From a bacterium (GTDB taxonomy: Bacteria > UBA9089 > UBA9088): a stretch of 10,321 nt of DNA. The notes beneath the pieces are model-generated. The model worked only from the letters and a program-made list of their open reading frames with translations, had not been told where the DNA came from and did no database searches. Shown piece after piece: positions 6,661-10,321 of the stretch (position 1 is its first letter; the number at the start of each line of letters is the position of its first letter). The stretch lies in the NCBI GenBank assembly GCA_003498085.1, contig DNCM01000033.1, positions 1 to 10,321 of the forward strand, written 5' to 3'. The position numbers and the translations under genes are program-made.

Positions 6661-9321
6661 TTATTCAGCAGTTTCCTTTTTTATTTTTATTACAGCCTGG
6701 GCAGACGCAAGACGGGCGATTGGAACCCTATACGGTGAACAAGAGACATAGTCCAATCCAGCATCATGACAAAACTTAATGGATGATGGCTCTCCACCAT
6801 GTTCTCCACAGATCCCAATTTTAAGGTCTGGTCTTGTCTTCCTTCCTCTCTCAACACCCATTCTTACAAGCTCACCAACACCTTCTTGGTCTAGAACTTC
6901 AAATGGATTTTCTTTTAAAAGTCTATCAGCCAAATACTTTGGAATGAACTTTCTCTCTGCATCATCTCTTGAGAACCCAAATGCAGTTTGTGTAAGATCA
7001 TTTGTTCCAAAAGAGAAAAATTCTGCATTTTCTGCAATTTTATTAGCAGTTAAACTTGCCCTTGGAACCTCAATCATTGTCCCAACTTTGTATTCGACCC
7101 TTATTCCTTGCTCTGAAAAAACTTTCTTGGCTGTTTCATCTATTATTTTCTTTTGATTATCAAACTCCTGAGCAATACCAACAAGGGGGACCATTATCTC
7201 TGGAACTGGTTTTCTTCCTTCTTTTGCCAGGATACAAGCAGCTTCCAATATTGCCCTTGTCTGCATTTCTGATATCTCAGGGAATACTATGCCAAGCCTA
7301 CATCCCCTATGTCCAAGCATTGGATTTGCCTCAGAAAGGATAGTCAATTTATGAAGAATTCTTTCGATCTCATTCTGCCTTTTCTCGTTCTTTCCCTCTG
7401 TTTTCAATCTAGTTAGTTCAATCAAAAGATCCTCTTTTCTTGGAAGAAATTCATGCAATGGTGGATCAAGAAGTCTGATAGTCACAGGAAGATTATCCAT
7501 CTCCTTAAATATTCCAATGAAATCGTCCCTTTGGAATGGAAGGAGCTTATTCAGAGCCTCTTTCCTTTTATCTTCATCGTCTGCCATTATCATCTCCTGC
7601 ATGATTGGAAGACGGTTTTCCCCAAAGAACATATGTTCTGTCCTGCATAATCCTATTCCTTCTGCACCAAATTCTCTTGCTTTTTTAGCAGATTCTGGAT
7701 CATCTGCATTTGCACGGACACCTAATGACCTTTTTTCATCTGCCCAAGAAAGGAGTAATTCAAGTTCTTTACTTATTTTTGGTGTGATAAATGGAACACT
7801 AGCAAGATACACATTGCCTGTTGTTCCATCTATAGTTATTGTATCGTTTTCTGTAAGTCTTTTTTCCCCAATGAGCAATTCTTTTTTCTCCTCATCAGGC
7901 TTTATTGCATCACATCCGCAGACACAGGGCTTTCCCATTCCCCTTGCAACAACAGCGGCATGCGATGTCATTCCACCACGGGCCGTAAGAATCCCTGATG
8001 ATACTGCCATTCCATGGATGTCATCTGGAGATGTCTCATCTCTTACTAAGATCACCTTTTCTCCTTTATTTGCAAATTCTACAGCATCATCTGGAGTAAA
8101 TACGATCTTTCCAACTGCAACGCCGGGAGAGGCAGGAAGACCTTTTGCATCCTCTTTTATCTTTATATTTGGATCGATCTGCGGATGGAGTAGTACTTTT
8201 ATTTTCTCTGGGTCAACACTTATAAGCGCTTCATCTTTTGTTATAAGGCCTTCTTGGACCATATCAAAAGCAACCTTTACCGATGCAGTTGGTGTTCTTT
8301 TTCCACTTCTTGTCTGAAGTATGTACAATTTTTTATTTTCGATAGTGAATTCTATATCCTGTATATCTCTATAATGTTCTTCAAGTTTTTTTGCAATCTT
8401 TGAAAATTCGTCATAGATCTCTGGCATTTGATAGTGGAGTTCAGAGATTGGTGTTGGCGTCCTAATTCCAGCAACAACATCCTCTCCTTGTGCATTGATG
8501 AGATACTCGCCATAAAGCTTATGTTCTCCAGTAGATGGGTTTCTTGTGAATGCAACACCTGTTCCAGATGAAGGTCCCACATTTCCAAAAACCATTGCTT
8601 GAACATTAACTCCAGTACCAAGATCATCTGAAATTTTATGCAGTCTTCTATACTCAATTGCCCTCTTGTTATTCCATGAGTTAAAAACTACATTTACTGC
8701 CATCCAAAGTTGTTCCCTTGGATCTTCTGGAATTTCCCTGTTTTCTTTATGGACAAGATTTTTATATTCTCTAATAAGTTCTTTTAAATCATCTGCAGAA
8801 AGCTCGGTGTCATATCTGACGCCATTTTTATCTTTCTTTTTTTGCAAGATTTCCTCAAATTTTTTAAACTTAATCTTTAAAACTACACTACCAAACATCT
8901 GAATAAACCTTCTATATGCATCGTATGGTGCCCTTTCATCTCCCATCTCCTTTATAAGCCCCCTTATTGTCTCATTGTTTAGCCCAAGATTTAAAATGGT
9001 ATCCATCATCCCAGGCATAGAAATCGGAGCACCTGAGCGAACCGAAACCAAAAGCGGGTTTTCGGTACTTCCAAATTCCTTTCCCATTATAACTTCAAGT
9101 TTTTCAATTGCAGTCTCAACTTCGTCATTCAATCCTTCTGGATATTCTTGATTTTTATAGTAGTACCTACAGACCTCTGTTGAAATGGTAAATCCTGGTG
9201 GAACAGGAATTCCAATATTTGTCATCTCAGCAAGGCCTGCACCCTTTCCTCCCAGAAGCATTTTCTGGTCTTTTCCTCCATCTGCCCTTCCACCTCCAAA
9301 AAAATATACATACTTTGCCAT
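6661..9321 (-). CDS. ppdK: Pyruvate, phosphate dikinase
   Basis: A cytoplasmic enzyme that interconverts ATP, phosphate and pyruvate with AMP, pyrophosphate and phosphoenolpyruvate, serving PPi-linked glycolysis or gluconeogenesis. It is complete at 886 residues (the Clostridium symbiosum enzyme has 874). The N-terminal ATP-grasp part shows GGKGAGLAEM (24-33), VSVRSGAPISMPGMMDTILN (92-111) and QTRSGKRT (336-343). The central phosphohistidine domain has GGMTSHAAVVARGMGKPCVCG with catalytic His454 and the regulatory-type Thr452. The C-terminal PEP/pyruvate TIM barrel has LCRTEHMFF (Arg560), GTMIEVPRA (Glu751), FGTNDLTQ (771-778) and the catalytic Cys838 in GICGEHGGEP. All key residues are present. 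The ATG at 9321 has AAAAAGGGGG four bases upstream. A TAGACA/TAAAAT promoter lies in the short divergent gap with the HNH gene. The O-antigen ligase follows after 20 bases. Confidence 0.98.
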   Translation of the reverse strand: MAKYVYFFGGGRADGGKDQKMLLGGKGAGLAEMTNIGIPVPPGFTISTEVCRYYYKNQEYPEGLNDEVETAIEKLEVIMGKEFGSTENPLLVSVRSGAPISMPGMMDTILNLGLNNETIRGLIKEMGDERAPYDAYRRFIQMFGSVVLKIKFKKFEEILQKKKDKNGVRYDTELSADDLKELIREYKNLVHKENREIPEDPREQLWMAVNVVFNSWNNKRAIEYRRLHKISDDLGTGVNVQAMVFGNVGPSSGTGVAFTRNPSTGEHKLYGEYLINAQGEDVVAGIRTPTPISELHYQMPEIYDEFSKIAKKLEEHYRDIQDIEFTIENKKLYILQTRSGKRTPTASVKVAFDMVQEGLITKDEALISVDPEKIKVLLHPQIDPNIKIKEDAKGLPASPGVAVGKIVFTPDDAVEFANKGEKVILVRDETSPDDIHGMAVSSGILTARGGMTSHAAVVARGMGKPCVCGCDAIKPDEEKKELLIGEKRLTENDTITIDGTTGNVYLASVPFITPKISKELELLLSWADEKRSLGVRANADDPESAKKAREFGAEGIGLCRTEHMFFGENRLPIMQEMIMADDEDKRKEALNKLLPFQRDDFIGIFKEMDNLPVTIRLLDPPLHEFLPRKEDLLIELTRLKTEGKNEKRQNEIERILHKLTILSEANPMLGHRGCRLGIVFPEISEMQTRAILEAACILAKEGRKPVPEIMVPLVGIAQEFDNQKKIIDETAKKVFSEQGIRVEYKVGTMIEVPRASLTANKIAENAEFFSFGTNDLTQTAFGFSRDDAERKFIPKYLADRLLKENPFEVLDQEGVGELVRMGVERGRKTRPDLKIGICGEHGGEPSSIKFCHDAGLDYVSCSPYRVPIARLASAQAVIKIKKETAE

Positions 9322-9347
9322 TTTTCCCCCTTTTTGTTAAAATTTAT

Positions 9348-9363
9348 AATATTTTAAAATATT
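9348..9363. repeat. Perfect 16-base AT palindrome between ppdK and the HNH gene
   Basis: AATATTTTAAAATATT equals its own reverse complement and overlaps the proposed ppdK -10 box. It could be an operator shared by the two divergent genes or AT-rich promoter DNA; in sequence this AT-rich, chance is quite possible. Confidence 0.35.
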
Positions 9364-9379
9364 TCTGTAGTTTTGTCTA
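9351..9379 (-). promoter_or_regulatory. Probable ppdK promoter in the divergent gap
   Basis: On the minus strand TAGACA (9374-9379) is followed by 17 bases and TAAAAT (9351-9356), with the start expected near 9344 and a leader of about 23 bases. Both boxes are moderate. On the plus strand a TATAAT at 9345-9350 could serve the HNH gene, but no good -35 box precedes it. Confidence 0.5.
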
Positions 9380-9386
9380 GCTTTTG

Positions 9387-10196
9387 ATGGAGAGAATATG
9401 CCATATTTGTGGAAGAAATTTGCAGGATGAACCTTGTATACGGGGACCAAAAAACCTTTTGTGCTTTCCTTGCAGGTATAATCTTGATAAAGAAAGGAGT
9501 TATCAATTTATGGACTGCCAAGATTATGAAGATAGAAAAAAAGAATGGGAGAAAAGATATAAAGAAACATGGAAAAAGTATTGTTTTTTACAAAATATCG
9601 CCGAAAACATACCGAATTTTATAGGATGCTTGATAATCATAGGGCTTTTTTTTCTGCTTTTTAAGAAAACATTTTTTATTTTAATCGCCTCTTTTCTTGC
9701 TTTAATAGGCTTTATTGGTCAAAGGATTATTTTTAAAAAAGCAAACAAGTATTTCTGTCCCCCTCCACTAATTCCTCCGTTATCTAAAACCAAACCTTCT
9801 TTTCTTATGATTGTTTTAGAAGATTGTGATAAAAATGCACATTTTGAAGGTTATCCACCAGATTGGGATGAAATAAAATCTAAGTGTTTCTTGCGTGACG
9901 AAAACAAATGCAGACTTTGTGGAAGTAAGAAAAAGCTTTGTGTTCACCATATAAAACCTATATCCTTTGGTGGAAGTCATAGCTTAAGAAACCTCATCAC
10001 ATTATGTTACGATTGCCATAAAAAGCAAGAATACTACCAGCACCAAGAACTGATTGAAGAAAACATCAAGGCATCTAAAAAATATTGGGTCGGAGAATAC
10101 AAAAAGAAAGATGGAAAAATTGTCTCTGGGCATTATAGAAGGGTAGGGAGGAAGGGTATATTCTGGCGCAGGGTAAAAAGAATGAGGGATAGGTAA
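9387..10196 (+). CDS. Zinc-ribbon, two-TM, HNH endonuclease-domain protein
   Basis: A 269-residue protein (ATG 9387) with an unusual layout. Residues 5-29 hold a CHIC...CFPC zinc ribbon, and 45-66 is a charged, probably helical stretch. Residues 78-92 and 96-116 are two hydrophobic segments separated by Lys-Lys, likely a membrane hairpin. Residues 156-214 are a full HNH domain: PPDWDEIKSKCFLRD, Cys175-x2-Cys178, His187-His188, Asn202, Cys207-x2-Cys210-His211. The basic tail contains YKKKDGKIVSGHYRR, a motif I have seen appended to other proteins. The paired Cys and HH-N-H residues suggest an active metal-dependent nuclease. With an even number of helices, ribbon and nuclease should be on the same side, presumably the cytoplasm. 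No Shine-Dalgarno is visible; TTG at 9384 would add one residue. It diverges from ppdK. The target is unknown: defence, DNA uptake or mobile-DNA processing are guesses. Confidence 0.75.
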   Translation: MERICHICGRNLQDEPCIRGPKNLLCFPCRYNLDKERSYQFMDCQDYEDRKKEWEKRYKETWKKYCFLQNIAENIPNFIGCLIIIGLFFLLFKKTFFILIASFLALIGFIGQRIIFKKANKYFCPPPLIPPLSKTKPSFLMIVLEDCDKNAHFEGYPPDWDEIKSKCFLRDENKCRLCGSKKKLCVHHIKPISFGGSHSLRNLITLCYDCHKKQEYYQHQELIEENIKASKKYWVGEYKKKDGKIVSGHYRRVGRKGIFWRRVKRMRDR

Positions 10197-10214
10197 GTTA
10201 TGGTAAATTTTCGG

Positions 10215-10244
10215 TTGCAAACTAATTTCGATTTAGTATATTAT
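10215..10244 (+). promoter_or_regulatory. Possible promoter for the gene at the right edge
   Basis: TTGCAA (10215-10220), 18 bases, TATTAT (10239-10244); TATATT at 10237 with a 16-base spacer is an alternative. It lies nine bases before the ATG at 10253, so the message would be nearly leaderless. No terminator hairpin is visible between the HNH stop and this site. Confidence 0.4.
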
Positions 10245-10252
10245 ATTTGAAG

Positions 10253-10306
10253 ATGTTTAAAAGACCTGTAATTGTTCTGGTAGTTCTAGGAATGGCAGTT
10301 TTATAG
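10253..10306 (+). pseudogene. Start of a hydrophobic protein, stopped by TAG near the window edge
   Basis: ATG at 10253 reads MFKRPVIVLVVLGMAVL and then TAG (10304-10306). A basic start followed by a hydrophobic run looks like a signal peptide or first membrane helix; N-termini of this style occur in ComEC-type DNA-uptake channels, but 17 residues do not identify a family. The other two frames are open to the edge, so one base error close to the end would let the frame continue. It could also be a chance ORF. Confidence 0.25.
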
Positions 10307-10321
10307 TATATCTCGTAAATT

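Noticed and set aside
7517..8317. Long plus-strand open frame of 266 codons inside ppdK
   Set aside because: It is antisense to a fully conserved enzyme, is Ser/Pro/Phe-rich as reverse-strand shadows usually are, and shows no domain or ribosome site.
1..10321. Defence island, CRISPR array or phage region
   Set aside because: No repeat-spacer pattern, no cas, toxin or phage structural gene; apart from the lone HNH protein the content is housekeeping.

Overview
The window (about 36-38% G+C by eye) carries eight protein genes or gene fragments packed closely together. Seven lie on the minus strand and one on the plus strand. It looks like the chromosome of an AT-rich bacterium, probably uncultured. 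A WaaL/Wzy-type O-antigen ligase fused to TPR repeats suggests an organism that builds surface glycans, perhaps with a Gram-negative-type envelope. No rRNA or tRNA gene, CRISPR array, phage structural gene or complete mobile element was seen. The phylum cannot be fixed from these genes.

Reading in the direction of minus-strand transcription (right to left): pyruvate phosphate dikinase ppdK (6661-9321) is followed after 20 bases by a membrane O-antigen ligase/polymerase with C-terminal TPRs (4550-6640). A good sigma-70-like promoter with a 27-base interrupted palindrome over its expected start site then drives a concentrative nucleoside transporter (3136-4458) and, 53 bases later, mtaB, the tRNA-t6A methylthiotransferase (1865-3082). 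A second strong promoter (TTGAAC, 17 bases, TATAAT) in a 164-base gap drives a possible 25-codon leader ORF, a flavin reductase (1131-1700, TTG start), a 3-methyladenine DNA glycosylase (503-1105) and a damaged amrS-like radical-SAM gene (1-414) at the left edge. On the plus strand, diverging from ppdK across about 65 bases, is a zinc-ribbon, two-membrane-helix, HNH-nuclease protein (9387-10196). After it comes a promoter-like sequence and a short hydrophobic ORF that stops just before the right edge.

Most genes are housekeeping: central carbon metabolism, nucleoside uptake, tRNA modification, base-excision repair and a flavoprotein. No new multi-gene system is evident. The parts most worth a second look are the membrane-anchored HNH protein, the damaged amrS end (frameshift plus loss of homology at base 28, beside a small inverted repeat), the palindrome at the transporter promoter, and the small leader ORF ending in a TTGA overlap with the flavin reductase start. 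Both window ends show broken reading frames. These could be assembly-end errors, or junctions with a repeated element that ended the assembly.
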